In this document: piece by piece, positions 18,496-27,860 of the stretch
Position numbering within the stretch: the stretch's first letter is position 1
Layout: each line of letters starts with the position of its first letter
Source: Brenneria goodwinii
Lineage (GTDB): Bacteria > Pseudomonadota > Gammaproteobacteria > Enterobacterales > Enterobacteriaceae
Assembly: GCF_002291445.1 (NCBI RefSeq)
Contig: NZ_CP014137.1
Coordinates: forward strand, 992,001 to 1,056,000
Reading direction: 5' to 3'
DNA length: 64,000 nucleotides
The notes under the pieces: generated by a model
The model's database searches: none
Told to the model about the DNA's origin: nothing
What the model saw: only the letters and a program-made list of their open reading frames with translations
Made by a program: the position numbers and the translations under genes

Positions 18496-18720
18496 GGCGG
18501 TTTATCTCCTTGAACCAATACAGGGCACCATAATAGGAAGGCGATAGCGAATAATATAGTGATGTATATCTCGTTATTTATGAAATGATTGAAACAAATA
18601 TTATCGATATGAGGTTTAGATCACATATTAGCGGAAGGTTACCGCGATTGGCGCGGGATGACGGAACGGTCTTCAAGGTTAAAGGGCCAAGCCCCTTAAC
18701 CCATGTGGAAAGCCGGACGG

Positions 18721-19416
18721 TTATTTAAAAAACGCCAGCAGGATAGGAAAAATGAAGGGGGCGAGCAGCGAGGTAATAATCCCGCAGATGACCAGCGCCA
18801 GTGAGCTGAATGCCCCTTCCTGAAAATCGACCTCGGCGCAGCGTGCGGTGCCCAAGGCGTGTGAGGCGGTACCCATCGACAGACCGCGCGCCGCTTTGGT
18901 TTTAATGCCGACGCGATCGAACAGGCTATGGCCGGTTACGGCGCCCACGATACCCACGAAAATCACACAGACCGCGCTGATGGCGGGAATGCCGCCGATC
19001 GAACTGGCTACCGCCATGGCGATCGGCGTCGTCACGGATTTCGGCAGCACGGAGGCGGCGATTTCCGTCGATGCGCCCAGCCATAGGGCGACCAGCGTCC
19101 CGGAGATGATGGCGGCGACGCTGCCGATAAAGCAGACGCTGATGATGGATTTCCAGCGCGCCCGAATCTGGTGAAGCTGCTCATACAGCGGGAAGGCCAG
19201 GGCGACGACGGCGGGTTGGAGCAGATTGTTGAGCACTTCGCTGCCCTTAAAGTAGTGCTCATAAGGAATATGCAATAGCAGCAGCAAAGGGATGATAATG
19301 GCCATCGAAACCAGTAACGGGTTCAGCAACGATATTTTTGTCCACGCCGCCAGCTTACGGGCGGCAAAAAAGACCAACAGCGTCAGTGGCAATGACCACC
19401 ATATGTAGGCGAGCAT
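18721..19416 (-). CDS. yohK: LrgB family membrane protein YohK
   Basis: A 231-residue inner-membrane protein of the LrgB/CidB family with about seven hydrophobic segments. LrgAB/CidAB pairs modulate murein hydrolase export or act as holin-like or pyruvate/glycolate transporters in other bacteria; the enterobacterial role is open. Its ATG overlaps the yohJ stop by one base (TAATG), so the pair is translationally coupled. A hairpin (18677-18701) lies past the stop. Confidence 0.93.
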   Translation of the reverse strand: MLAYIWWSLPLTLLVFFAARKLAAWTKISLLNPLLVSMAIIIPLLLLLHIPYEHYFKGSEVLNNLLQPAVVALAFPLYEQLHQIRARWKSIISVCFIGSVAAIISGTLVALWLGASTEIAASVLPKSVTTPIAMAVASSIGGIPAISAVCVIFVGIVGAVTGHSLFDRVGIKTKAARGLSMGTASHALGTARCAEVDFQEGAFSSLALVICGIITSLLAPFIFPILLAFFK

Positions 19417-19826
19417 TATTCTTTATCCTTGGGTAATAACTCTTTTTCGCCAGCGATAGCATGTTCTTTCTGCATAAGCTGCGTACTGAAACCGACGACG
19501 ATCATTGCAAAGAAGGTGCTGACCAGACAGGAGATGACAATCGGGCCGAACTGTTGGCTGAGCAGATCGTAATAGTTCATGACGCCCACTCCGATCGGCA
19601 CGAACAGCATCGCCATATGGCGAATAAACATATGGCAGCCGGGCCTGACCCAGTCTGACGGCAGGATCTGTGAAGCGAGAAGCGCGAATAAAACCAGCAT
19701 GCCAATGATGCTGCCGGGAATAACAATCGGGAGTAGCGCGGATATCGCATTGCCTGCCAATAGGCAGAGATAAATCAACGCGAAGGCACGTAAATACTGC
19801 CAGCAAAGAGTGATCGCATTACGCAT
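19416..19826 (-). CDS. yohJ: LrgA family membrane protein YohJ
   Basis: A 136-residue LrgA/CidA-like, holin-like membrane protein with four helices (ALIYLCLLAGNAISALL, IIGMLVLFALLA, MLFVPIGVGVM, IVISCLVSTFFAMIVVG). The signature IPGSIIGM is present. I chose the ATG at 19826 (MRNAITLCWQYLRAF) to match family length; the frame extends upstream to 19859 without support. It pairs with YohK. Confidence 0.93.
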   Translation of the reverse strand: MRNAITLCWQYLRAFALIYLCLLAGNAISALLPIVIPGSIIGMLVLFALLASQILPSDWVRPGCHMFIRHMAMLFVPIGVGVMNYYDLLSQQFGPIVISCLVSTFFAMIVVGFSTQLMQKEHAIAGEKELLPKDKE

Positions 19827-19944
19827 GGGAAAGTCCTGATTAACTGATGGGATAATCATAACGCTAATATAATTAGTGTGCCACCGATCACAACTTCTCC
19901 GTCTCCATTAATGGGATCGCCGCATTAATCAGGGGATATTTTGT

Positions 19945-21234
19945 TCATTGGTTAAATAGATCTCGCTCGGATACCGCCTCGGCGATTGCATCGGTAAGCC
20001 GGCGCAACTGCTCCGGTTGAATAATAAACGGCGGCATAAGATAAATGAGTTTACCGAATGGACGGATCCATACGCCGCGCTCAACGAAAAAGTGTTGTAG
20101 CCGCGCCATATTAACCGGGCGGCGTGTTTCCACTACGCCAATTGCGCCCAGCACGCGCACATCCGCCACCGCGGGGGCATCGGATAAGGGCGTCAGCGCC
20201 TGGCGCAACTGTTGCTCGATAGCCGTGACCTGCTGCGGCCAGCGGTTCTCCGCCAGCAGCGCCAGGCTGGCGTTGGCCGCCGCACAGGCCAGCGGATTGC
20301 CCATAAAGGTCGGGCCATGCATAAAGCAGCCCGCCGCGCCGTTACTGATGGTCTCCGCCACCTGCCGGGTGGCGAGCGTGGCGGAGAGCGTCAGGTAGCC
20401 GCCGGTCAGCGCTTTCCCCAGGCACATAATATCCGGCGCGATCCCCGCATGTTCACAGGCGAACAGCTTGCCGGTCCGGCCAAATCCGGTGGCGATCTCA
20501 TCGGCGATCAGCAGAAGGTTGTATTGGTCGCAGAGTTCCCGTACCTGTTGCAGGTAACGCGGATGATAAAAGCGCATGCCGCCCGCGCCTTGTACGATAG
20601 GCTCCAGCACGATCGCCGCCACCTGCTGCGCGTGTTCGGCCAACTGAGCGCGCAGCGGGGCGATATCCTCTTCGCGCCAGACACCGTCAAACCGGCACTG
20701 CGGCGCGTCGACGAACAGATGTTGGGGCAGATAGCCCTGATACAGGCTGTGCATCGAGTTTTGCGGATCGCAGACCGACATCGCGCCGAAGGTATCGCCG
20801 TGATAGCCGTGGCGCAGCGTCAGAAAACGCTGACGATTTTGTCCGCGCGCCTGCCAGAACTGCAACGCCATTTTTAGCGCCACCTCGACGGCTACGGAGC
20901 CGGAATCCGCCAGAAACACGCATTCCAGCGCCTCGGGCGTGATCTCCACCAGTTGCCGGCAAAGCGCCACCGCCTGCGGGTGGGTGATACCGCCGAACAT
21001 CACATGCGACATCTGCGTCATCTGCTGCTGCAGCGCCTGATTGATGGCCGGATGGTTATAACCGTGGATCGCCGCCCACCAGGAAGACATGCCGTCTATT
21101 AGACGGCGTCCATCATCAAGCTGGAGCTCGGCGCCCTCGGCGGCGACAACCGGATAGCAGGGCAACGGCCGGGTCATTGATGTGTAGGGATGCCAGATAT
21201 GGCGTTGGTCAAAGGCGAGATCGGCAGGGGTCAT
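19945..21234 (-). CDS. bioA: Adenosylmethionine-8-amino-7-oxononanoate aminotransferase BioA
   Basis: A 429-residue class III PLP aminotransferase that converts KAPA to DAPA in biotin synthesis, using S-adenosylmethionine as amino donor. The PLP lysine is in CLGKALTGGY (near 274). Other marks are SSWWAAIHGYNHP, ADSGSVAVEVALKMA, HGYHGDT and LIADEIATGFGRTGKLF. Three ATG codons occur in tandem; the third (21234) gives the exact E. coli start and length. It is transcribed divergently from bioBFCD through a shared operator. Confidence 0.96.
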   Translation of the reverse strand: MTPADLAFDQRHIWHPYTSMTRPLPCYPVVAAEGAELQLDDGRRLIDGMSSWWAAIHGYNHPAINQALQQQMTQMSHVMFGGITHPQAVALCRQLVEITPEALECVFLADSGSVAVEVALKMALQFWQARGQNRQRFLTLRHGYHGDTFGAMSVCDPQNSMHSLYQGYLPQHLFVDAPQCRFDGVWREEDIAPLRAQLAEHAQQVAAIVLEPIVQGAGGMRFYHPRYLQQVRELCDQYNLLLIADEIATGFGRTGKLFACEHAGIAPDIMCLGKALTGGYLTLSATLATRQVAETISNGAAGCFMHGPTFMGNPLACAAANASLALLAENRWPQQVTAIEQQLRQALTPLSDAPAVADVRVLGAIGVVETRRPVNMARLQHFFVERGVWIRPFGKLIYLMPPFIIQPEQLRRLTDAIAEAVSERDLFNQ

Positions 21235-21241
21235 CATCATC

Positions 21242-21277
21242 TTACGTAAACTAAAATAGCACTGAGTTGGTTGACAG
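21242..21277. promoter_or_regulatory. BirA operator (bioO) between bioA and bioB
   Basis: The half-sites ACGTAAACT (21244-21252) and GGTTGACAG (21269-21277) are separated by exactly 16 bp, the spacing of the E. coli operator TTGTAAACC-N16-GGTTTACAA. TTGACA within the right half could serve as the bioB -35 element. The sites are imperfect, so the call rests on position and spacing as well as on sequence. Confidence 0.65.
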
Positions 21278-21329
21278 TATAAAGGGTTAATTTAAACTGA
21301 CGAAGTGTTTTTATTTTGGAGATGCCAAC

Positions 21330-22370
21330 ATGGCAGACCGCATTCACTGGACGCTTGAGCAAGCGCAGAATCTCTTTGATAAGCCCTTTCTGGAACTGAT
21401 GTTTGAAGCCCAGCAGATCCACCGCCGGCATTTTGATCCCCGGCAGGTGCAGGTGAGTACGCTGCTGTCGATTAAAACCGGAGCCTGCCCGGAAGACTGT
21501 AAATATTGTCCGCAAAGCTCCCGCTACCACACGGGAATTGAAACCGAACGGCTGATGCAGGTGGAGCAGGTTCTGGCCTCCGCCCGTCAGGCGAAAGCCG
21601 CGGGCTCGACCCGTTTCTGTATGGGTGCCGCCTGGAAGAATCCGCATGAGCGCGACATGCCGTATCTGGAAAAGATGGTGCAGGGCGTAAAAGAGCTGGG
21701 GATGGAAACCTGTATGACGCTGGGAACGCTGAACGGCGATCAGGCGGAGCGTCTGGCTTCTGCCGGTCTGGACTTTTACAACCATAATTTGGATACCTCG
21801 CCCGAGTTCTACGGCAACATTATCACCACCCGCAGCTATCAGGAGCGGCTGGATACGCTGGATAAAGTGCGCAACGCCGGTATCAAAGTGTGTTCCGGCG
21901 GCATTGTCGGTTTGGGGGAAACGGTACGCGACCGCGCGGGGCTGCTGGTGCAGTTGGCTAATTTGCCCAAACCGCCGGAAAGCGTGCCGATCAATATGCT
22001 GGTTAAGGTAAAGGGGACGCCGCTGGCCGATAATGAGGATGTCGATCCATTTGATTTCATTCGCACCATTGCCGTTGCCCGCATCATGATGCCGACGTCG
22101 TACGTGCGCCTGTCCGCCGGACGCGAGCAGATGAACGAACAGACGCAGGCGATGTGTTTTATGGCCGGCGCCAACTCCATATTCTATGGCTGCAAGCTAC
22201 TCACTACGCCCAATCCCAAAGAGGATAAAGATTTGGCGCTGTTCCGCAAGCTGGGGCTGAATCCGCAGCAGACCGAGATCGAATACGGGGATAATCAGCA
22301 ACAGCAGCGGCTGACGCAGCAGTTGACCACCCACGCCGATACGGACCAGTTTTACAATGCAGCCGTATAA
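21330..22370 (+). CDS. bioB: Biotin synthase BioB
   Basis: A 346-residue radical SAM enzyme that inserts sulfur into dethiobiotin. The 4Fe-4S/SAM motif CPEDCKYC is near residue 53; the auxiliary cluster cysteines and arginine lie in ARQAKAAGSTRFCMG, ETCMTLG, CSGGIVGLGET and RLSAGRE. Start ATG 21330 has GGAG upstream; length equals E. coli. The final codons NAAV-stop form the first unit of an 18-bp tandem repeat. Confidence 0.97.
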   Translation: MADRIHWTLEQAQNLFDKPFLELMFEAQQIHRRHFDPRQVQVSTLLSIKTGACPEDCKYCPQSSRYHTGIETERLMQVEQVLASARQAKAAGSTRFCMGAAWKNPHERDMPYLEKMVQGVKELGMETCMTLGTLNGDQAERLASAGLDFYNHNLDTSPEFYGNIITTRSYQERLDTLDKVRNAGIKVCSGGIVGLGETVRDRAGLLVQLANLPKPPESVPINMLVKVKGTPLADNEDVDPFDFIRTIAVARIMMPTSYVRLSAGREQMNEQTQAMCFMAGANSIFYGCKLLTTPNPKEDKDLALFRKLGLNPQQTEIEYGDNQQQQRLTQQLTTHADTDQFYNAAV

Positions 22371-22426
22371 AACAGTGCCGCCGTATAAAACAATGCAGCC
22401 GGATAAAACAGTGCCGCCGTATAAGG
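22355..22426 (+). repeat. 18-bp tandem repeat, four copies, spanning the bioB stop
   Basis: Units CAATGCAGCCGTATAAAA (22355-22372), CAGTGCCGCCGTATAAAA (22373-22390), CAATGCAGCCGGATAAAA (22391-22408) and CAGTGCCGCCGTATAAGG (22409-22426). The alternation shows a 36-bp unit duplicated once on top of an 18-bp duplication. Every unit carries TAA in the bioB frame, so the bioB stop codon is repeated four times. Confidence 0.95.
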
Positions 22427-22469
22427 GACATCGCCGCTGCAAGGCGGACAAAAAAGGGCGGACGAACCC

Positions 22470-23618
22470 ATGAGTTGGCAGCAGCGTATTGCGTTGGCGT
22501 TGGAAAAGCGCCGTCAGGATGACGCCTATCGGACGCGGCAAGCGAATCAGGGAGGGAATAGCCGCTGGTTGGAACTGGACGGACAGCGCTACGTCAACTT
22601 TTCCAGCAATGACTATCTGGGCTTGAGCCGTCACCCTGACATTATCCAGGCCTGGCGGCAGGGGGCCGAGCGCTATGGCGTCGGCAGCGGCGGTTCCGGC
22701 CATGTCACCGGCTATACCGAAGCCCACGCGCGGCTGGAACAGCAACTGGCCGACTGGCTGGGGTATCCGCGCGCGCTGTTGTTCATTTCCGGTTATGCGG
22801 CGAATCAGGCGGTGGTGGCGGCGTTGACGCAGACGGGGGACCGTATTCTGGCCGACAGGCTGAGTCATGCCTCGTTGCTGGAGGCCGCCGCGCACTCGCC
22901 GGCGACCTTGCGGCGTTTTACCCACAATGATGAAGAATCGCTGCGGCAATTGTTGGCAAAGCCGGTCGCGGGGCAAACGCTGGCGGTAACCGAAGGGGTA
23001 TTCAGCATGGATGGCGATACTGCGCCGCTGGCGCAACTGCATGCGCGGTGTCGTGAACATGGCGCATGGCTAATGGTGGATGATGCGCACGGCATTGGCG
23101 TACTGGGAGATGAAGGCCGCGGGAGTTGCCGGCAGCAGGGCGTGGCCCCCGAACTCTTGATCGTCACCTTCGGCAAGGCCTTTGGCGTCAGCGGCGCCGC
23201 CGTGTTATGCGCGGATCCGCTGGCGGAATATCTGCTGCAATTTGCCCGCCATTTAATTTACAGCACCGCCATGCCCGCCGCGCAGGCCTGCGCATTGAGC
23301 GCGTCGCTGGCGTGTATTCGGCGGGGCGAGGCGTTGCGCGAGCGGTTACGGCGCAATATTGCTCTGTTCCGCGCCGGTTGCGATGCTTCCTCTTTCCAAC
23401 TGATGAACTCCCAGTGCGCCATTCAGCCGCTGGTGGTCGGCGATAATGCCCGCGCATTGGCGTTGATGGCGCGTATCCGGGAGCAGGGATTGTGGGTCAG
23501 CGCGATGCGTCCTCCTACGGTTCCTCCGGGCAGCGCCCGTCTGAGAATTACGCTGACGGCGGCGCACCAGCCGGAAGATATCGAACGACTGTTAACGGTG
23601 CTGCGCCATGCTGTCTGA
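22470..23618 (+). CDS. bioF: 8-amino-7-oxononanoate synthase BioF
   Basis: A 382-residue alpha-oxoamine synthase (PLP) that condenses pimeloyl-ACP with alanine to KAPA. It has FSSNDYLGLSRHPDI, GSGGSGHVTGYTEAH, MVDDAHGIGVLG (PLP aspartate and histidine) and the PLP lysine in IVTFGKAFGVSGA near residue 236. The gap of about 100 bp from bioB is occupied largely by the tandem repeat, unlike the tight bioB-bioF junction expected. Its end overlaps bioC by 11 bp. Confidence 0.96.
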   Translation: MSWQQRIALALEKRRQDDAYRTRQANQGGNSRWLELDGQRYVNFSSNDYLGLSRHPDIIQAWRQGAERYGVGSGGSGHVTGYTEAHARLEQQLADWLGYPRALLFISGYAANQAVVAALTQTGDRILADRLSHASLLEAAAHSPATLRRFTHNDEESLRQLLAKPVAGQTLAVTEGVFSMDGDTAPLAQLHARCREHGAWLMVDDAHGIGVLGDEGRGSCRQQGVAPELLIVTFGKAFGVSGAAVLCADPLAEYLLQFARHLIYSTAMPAAQACALSASLACIRRGEALRERLRRNIALFRAGCDASSFQLMNSQCAIQPLVVGDNARALALMARIREQGLWVSAMRPPTVPPGSARLRITLTAAHQPEDIERLLTVLRHAV

Positions 23619-24369
23619 AGCGCACGATAAACAGGCTATTGCCCGGGCCTTTGGCCGAGCGGCCAACAGCTATGACCGCTTCGCCGCGCTGCAACGCGCC
23701 AGCGGCGAGCGCTTACTCAAGATGGTCGCGGCGCACAGCGGCTCGCAGGTGCTGGATGCCGGCTGTGGCACCGGGTATTTCAGCCGCAGCTGGCAGCAGA
23801 TGGGTAAAACGGTAACGGCGCTGGATCTGTCCGCCGAGATGCTGGCTCACGCCGCTGAACAGCGCTCCGCCACGCGCTATGTGCTGGGCGACATCGAAAA
23901 TCTGCCGCTGGCGGATAGCAGTGTGGACATCAGCTACAGTAATTTGGCGGTGCAGTGGTGCGATGATTTACCCGCCGCGTTGGCCGAACTTTACCGGGTT
24001 ACCCGTCCGGGCGGGGCGATCGCCTTCTCCACGCTGGCGGAAGGTTCGCTGATCGAGCTGGATCAGGCCTGGAGATGTTTGGACGGCACCCGCCGGGTCA
24101 ACCGGTTTTTGCCCGTGTCCGTCATCGACGCCGCCTGCCGACCCTATCGCTATCAACGCCATCAGGAGTGTGTCACCTGCTGTTTTCCTGATGTGCCGGC
24201 CTTACTCAAATCGCTGAAAGGTATCGGCGCCACCTGGTTGCATCAGGGGCGTACGCCCGGTTTGCTCAGCCGCCAGCGCCTTGAGGCGCTCGCCACGGCA
24301 TACCCATCGCGGCGGGATGGCTATCCGCTCAGTTATCAACTGGTTTATGGAGTAATTTATCGTGACTAG
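23608..24369 (+). CDS. bioC: Malonyl-ACP O-methyltransferase BioC
   Basis: A 253-residue SAM-dependent class I methyltransferase that methylates the malonyl-ACP carboxyl group to start pimeloyl synthesis. The SAM motif VLDAGCGTGYFS is near residue 48; ALDLSAEML and YSNLAVQWCDD follow in family order. It overlaps bioF by 11 bp and bioD by 8 bp, so translation is probably coupled. No bioH is in the window. Confidence 0.95.
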   Translation: MLSEAHDKQAIARAFGRAANSYDRFAALQRASGERLLKMVAAHSGSQVLDAGCGTGYFSRSWQQMGKTVTALDLSAEMLAHAAEQRSATRYVLGDIENLPLADSSVDISYSNLAVQWCDDLPAALAELYRVTRPGGAIAFSTLAEGSLIELDQAWRCLDGTRRVNRFLPVSVIDAACRPYRYQRHQECVTCCFPDVPALLKSLKGIGATWLHQGRTPGLLSRQRLEALATAYPSRRDGYPLSYQLVYGVIYRD

Positions 24370-25039
24370 ACGCTGGTTTGTGACGGGTACCGATACGGAG
24401 GTCGGCAAAACGGTGGCCAGCAGCGCGTTGCTGCAAGCGGCTAATCAGGCGGGATATCGCACCGCCGGGTACAAGCCGGTGGCCTCCGGCTGCGATATCA
24501 CGCCGGACGGGATACGTAACGGCGATGCGTTGTCGCTGCAGGCTAACAGCAGCGTGCCTCTCGACTATCAGTCGGTCAATCCGGTGGCGTTTGTTGAGCC
24601 GACGTCGCCGCATATCGTCAGCGCCGCGCAACAACGGCCGATTAAACTGGCCGAGCTTTCCGCCGGACTACGCGCGTTGGAAGCGCGGGCCGACTGGCTG
24701 CTGGTGGAAGGGGCCGGAGGGTGGCTGACGCCGCTGTCGGAGCGGGAAACTTTTGCTGACTGGGTGGCGCAAGAGCGGTTGCCGGTGATTCTGGTTGTCG
24801 GCGTAAAACTTGGCTGCATTAACCACGCCTTGCTGACCGCCAGCGCCGTCAGACAGGCCGGGCTGACGCTCGGCGGCTGGATTGCCAACGATATTTCGCC
24901 GCCGGGAAAACGGCATCGGGAGTACCTGCTCAGTTTGCAGCAGCGGTTGCCCGCGCCGATGCTGGGGGAAATTCCGCATCTGGCGAACCCCCTGGCGCGG
25001 AATTTGGCGCAGTATGTCGATCTGACGCTGCTGGCGTAA
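24362..25039 (+). CDS. bioD: Dethiobiotin synthetase BioD
   Basis: A 225-residue ATP-dependent carboxylase that closes the ureido ring of DAPA to give dethiobiotin. P-loop variant FVTGTDTEVGKT near residue 6, KPVASG (near 37), and EGAGGWLTPL (near 116) are diagnostic. The start codon is GTG at 24362 inside the bioC end. Last gene of bioBFCD. Confidence 0.96.
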   Translation: MTRRWFVTGTDTEVGKTVASSALLQAANQAGYRTAGYKPVASGCDITPDGIRNGDALSLQANSSVPLDYQSVNPVAFVEPTSPHIVSAAQQRPIKLAELSAGLRALEARADWLLVEGAGGWLTPLSERETFADWVAQERLPVILVVGVKLGCINHALLTASAVRQAGLTLGGWIANDISPPGKRHREYLLSLQQRLPAPMLGEIPHLANPLARNLAQYVDLTLLA

Positions 25040-25072
25040 CCTAAACATCCATTTCAGTCATCTAAATTAAAC

Positions 25073-25113
25073 AGAGGATAGCGATAATAGTAAGTTTTTA
25101 TCACTATCCCTCT
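25073..25113. repeat. Long imperfect hairpin after bioD
   Basis: AGAGGATAG-C-GATAA pairs with TTATC-A-CTATCCCTCT around about ten bases. It may end bioBFCD transcription but has no typical T run. Confidence 0.4.
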
Positions 25114-25349
25114 ACTGATAATTCGCCTCGTATTTATCATCGTTCGATAGAAAAAAACATCTTGAAATTCGCACTTTAGCTCTTGACAACCTTGAGTCTG
25201 CGCTTTTCCGTTCATTCCCGCCTTTACCGTTTTTAGCCTAATATTTATCAGATAAATTGCAGAAAAAAGGTGAAGAAAATCGATATCGCCACCGCCGTTA
25301 TATGACGGTTGTGTTTCGGCAACTCAGGGCGGATGCGGGGTTGTGGGAG

Positions 25350-25372
25350 TTATCCACTATTTCTGTGGATAA
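25350..25372. promoter_or_regulatory. Two inverted DnaA boxes upstream of uvrB
   Basis: TTATCCACT (25350-25358) and TGTGGATAA (25364-25372, the complement of TTATCCACA) face each other across five bases. A DnaA box upstream of uvrB is known in E. coli; here the pair lies about 440 bp before the start. Confidence 0.65.
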
Positions 25373-25673
25373 CCGTGTGCATTAGAGATAGAAAAGCCAT
25401 GCCAGGCGAGATTTGGCGCGGGTTCCCGCCAGGTTGACGTTATTCTCTGCTTTTTCATTAATTCTTTTTTTATCATCGCGTTATTTAAAATCAAGTCCCT
25501 TTACCGTCGATAGCGCGCAGTTGCATAAATTAACAGCGGCGGCCACGCCGACACTTTAAACGCAATCACGAATCTGGGGATAAATAGCCATATTTTCACT
25601 GGTGAATTGATACTTGATGTGCTAGCAAATCCGTTCGTCGATTAATCATGCTTTCAGACAATAATTTCCTTGA

Positions 25674-25693
25674 TGCTGTTTTTATATCCAGTA
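25674..25693. promoter_or_regulatory. LexA (SOS) box of uvrB
   Basis: TGCTGTTTTTATATCCAGTA fits the 20-bp LexA consensus TACTGTATATATATACAGTA, with CTG-N10-CAG exact. It sits 116 bp upstream of the uvrB start among AT-rich -10 candidates, as in E. coli. Confidence 0.85.
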
Positions 25694-25808
25694 TCATAAA
25701 GGTGGCAAAGTTCACGATTGATTTTCATAATAGCTGAGTGTCAATGACGGCCGTCCGGTTCCACTCATTTGCCATCCGTCCACCCATCCACGAGAAACGT
25801 ATTCGACT

Positions 25809-27818
25809 ATGAGTAAAGTATTCAAACTGAATTCCGAATTTAAACCGGCGGGCGATCAGCCGGAAGCCATTCGTCGTTTAAAGGAAGGATTAGAGGATGG
25901 ATTGGCGCATCAGACGCTGCTGGGCGTTACCGGATCGGGTAAAACCTTTACCATCGCCAACGTGATTGCCGATCTGAATCGCCCCACCATGGTGCTGGCG
26001 CCCAATAAAACGCTGGCCGCCCAGCTTTACGGCGAAATGAAAGGGTTTTTCCCGGATAACGCGGTGGAATACTTCGTCTCTTATTATGACTACTATCAGC
26101 CCGAAGCCTATGTGCCGAGTTCCGATACCTTCATAGAGAAGGATGCGTCGGTTAACGAACATATTGAACAGATGCGGCTCTCGGCGACCAAAGCCATGCT
26201 GGAACGGCGTGATGTGGTGGTGGTCGCCTCGGTTTCCGCCATTTATGGTTTGGGCGATCCCGATCTGTATCTGAAGATGATGCTGCATCTGACGCAGGGA
26301 ATGCTTATCGACCAGCGTGCGATTTTGCGGCGGCTGGCGGAACTGCAATATACCCGCAACGATCAGGCGTTTCAGCGCGGGACTTTCCGCGTACGCGGCG
26401 AAGTGATTGATATTTTCCCCGCCGAGTCTGACGACATCGCGCTGCGTGTCGAGCTGTTTGATGAAGAGGTGGAACGCCTGTCGCTGTTCGATCCGTTGAC
26501 CGGGCAAATTATGCATACCGTGCCGCGCTATACCATCTATCCTAAAACGCACTATGTGACGCCGCGCGAACGTATTTTGCAGGCGATGGAGGATATCAAG
26601 ATTGAACTGGCCGACCGCCGCAAGGTGCTGCTGGCGAACGATAAGCTGGTGGAAGAGCAGCGACTGAGCCAGCGGACGCAGTTTGATCTGGAAATGATGA
26701 ACGAGCTTGGTTATTGCTCGGGCATCGAAAACTATTCCCGCTATCTGTCCGGGCGCGGTCCCGGCGAGCCGCCGCCGACCCTGTTTGACTATCTGCCGGC
26801 CGACGGGTTGTTGGTGGTCGACGAATCGCACGTCACCATTCCGCAGATTGGCGGTATGTACCGCGGCGACCGGGCGCGCAAAGAAACGCTGGTGGAGTAC
26901 GGCTTCCGCCTGCCGTCAGCGCTGGATAACCGGCCGATGAAGTTTGAAGAGTTCGAGGCGCTGGCGCCGCAGACCATTTATGTGTCGGCGACGCCGGGCA
27001 ACTATGAACTGGAGAAATCCGGCGGTGACGTGATCGATCAGGTCGTTCGACCCACCGGCCTGCTGGATCCGGTCCTGGAAGTCAGGCCGGTGGCCACCCA
27101 GGTGGACGATCTGCTGTCGGAGATCCGTTTGCGCGCCGCCGTGAATGAACGGGTGCTGGTGACGACGCTGACCAAACGCATGGCGGAGGATTTGACGGAG
27201 TATCTGGAAGAGCACGGCGCGCGGGTACGCTACCTGCACTCTGATATCGACACGGTGGAGCGTGTTGAGATTATCCGCGATCTGCGGCTTGGCGAATTCG
27301 ATGTGCTGGTGGGCATCAACCTGCTGCGCGAAGGTCTGGATATGCCGGAAGTCTCGCTGGTGGCGATTCTGGACGCCGATAAAGAAGGTTTTCTGCGTTC
27401 CGAACGTTCGCTGATTCAGACCATCGGGCGTGCGGCGCGTAACCTGAATGGTAAAGCCATTCTGTACGGCGACAGAATTACGCCGTCCATGGAACGGGCG
27501 ATTAGCGAAACGGAACGCCGCCGTGAGAAACAGCAGGCATACAACCTTGAGCACGGCATTGTGCCGCAGGGGTTGAATAAGAAAATCGCCGATATTCTGC
27601 AATTGGGCCAGCCGACCCACAAAGGCAAAGGCCGGGGCAAGAAAGCCGCCGAATCCGACGCGGGCTATCAGTTAATGACGCCGAAAGCGCTGGAACAGAA
27701 GATTCGCGAACTGGAAAGCAAAATGATGATGCACGCGCAGAATCTGGAGTTTGAAGAAGCCGCCGAATTGCGCGATCGGGTACAGGCCTTACGGGCGCAA
27801 TTTATCGCCGCGTCCTGA
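25809..27818 (+). CDS. uvrB: Excinuclease ABC subunit B, UvrB
   Basis: A 669-residue DNA-damage verification helicase of nucleotide excision repair, loaded by UvrA and partner of UvrC. Motif I GVTGSGKTFT (near 40), the beta-hairpin YYDYYQPEAY (near 93), DESHVTIPQ, SATPGNYE, LREGLDMPEVSLVAILDADKEG (cut short here as LREGLDMPEV) and QTIGRAARN are all present. The C-terminal UVR coiled motif (LEFEEAAELRD) binds UvrC. The upstream LexA and DnaA boxes predict SOS induction. Confidence 0.98.
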   Translation: MSKVFKLNSEFKPAGDQPEAIRRLKEGLEDGLAHQTLLGVTGSGKTFTIANVIADLNRPTMVLAPNKTLAAQLYGEMKGFFPDNAVEYFVSYYDYYQPEAYVPSSDTFIEKDASVNEHIEQMRLSATKAMLERRDVVVVASVSAIYGLGDPDLYLKMMLHLTQGMLIDQRAILRRLAELQYTRNDQAFQRGTFRVRGEVIDIFPAESDDIALRVELFDEEVERLSLFDPLTGQIMHTVPRYTIYPKTHYVTPRERILQAMEDIKIELADRRKVLLANDKLVEEQRLSQRTQFDLEMMNELGYCSGIENYSRYLSGRGPGEPPPTLFDYLPADGLLVVDESHVTIPQIGGMYRGDRARKETLVEYGFRLPSALDNRPMKFEEFEALAPQTIYVSATPGNYELEKSGGDVIDQVVRPTGLLDPVLEVRPVATQVDDLLSEIRLRAAVNERVLVTTLTKRMAEDLTEYLEEHGARVRYLHSDIDTVERVEIIRDLRLGEFDVLVGINLLREGLDMPEVSLVAILDADKEGFLRSERSLIQTIGRAARNLNGKAILYGDRITPSMERAISETERRREKQQAYNLEHGIVPQGLNKKIADILQLGQPTHKGKGRGKKAAESDAGYQLMTPKALEQKIRELESKMMMHAQNLEFEEAAELRDRVQALRAQFIAAS

Positions 27819-27860
27819 CGTCCTGAGGAATGCGGCGGGATGATGACAAACCGCTTTTAA

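Noticed and set aside
18609..18626. Possible CRP site upstream of cdd (TGTGATCT... on the minus strand)
   Set aside because: Only one half-site fits the consensus.
20212..20877. 221-codon frame antisense to bioA
   Set aside because: Antisense shadow of bioA with no recognisable domain.
22197..23060. 287-codon frame antisense to bioB/bioF, with repeated LRIRRHCFIR-like units
   Set aside because: The repetitive protein stretch is only the complement of the 18-bp DNA repeat; the rest is bioF shadow.
25890..26831. 313-codon antisense frame in uvrB
   Set aside because: uvrB is intact and conserved; the frame has no independent support.
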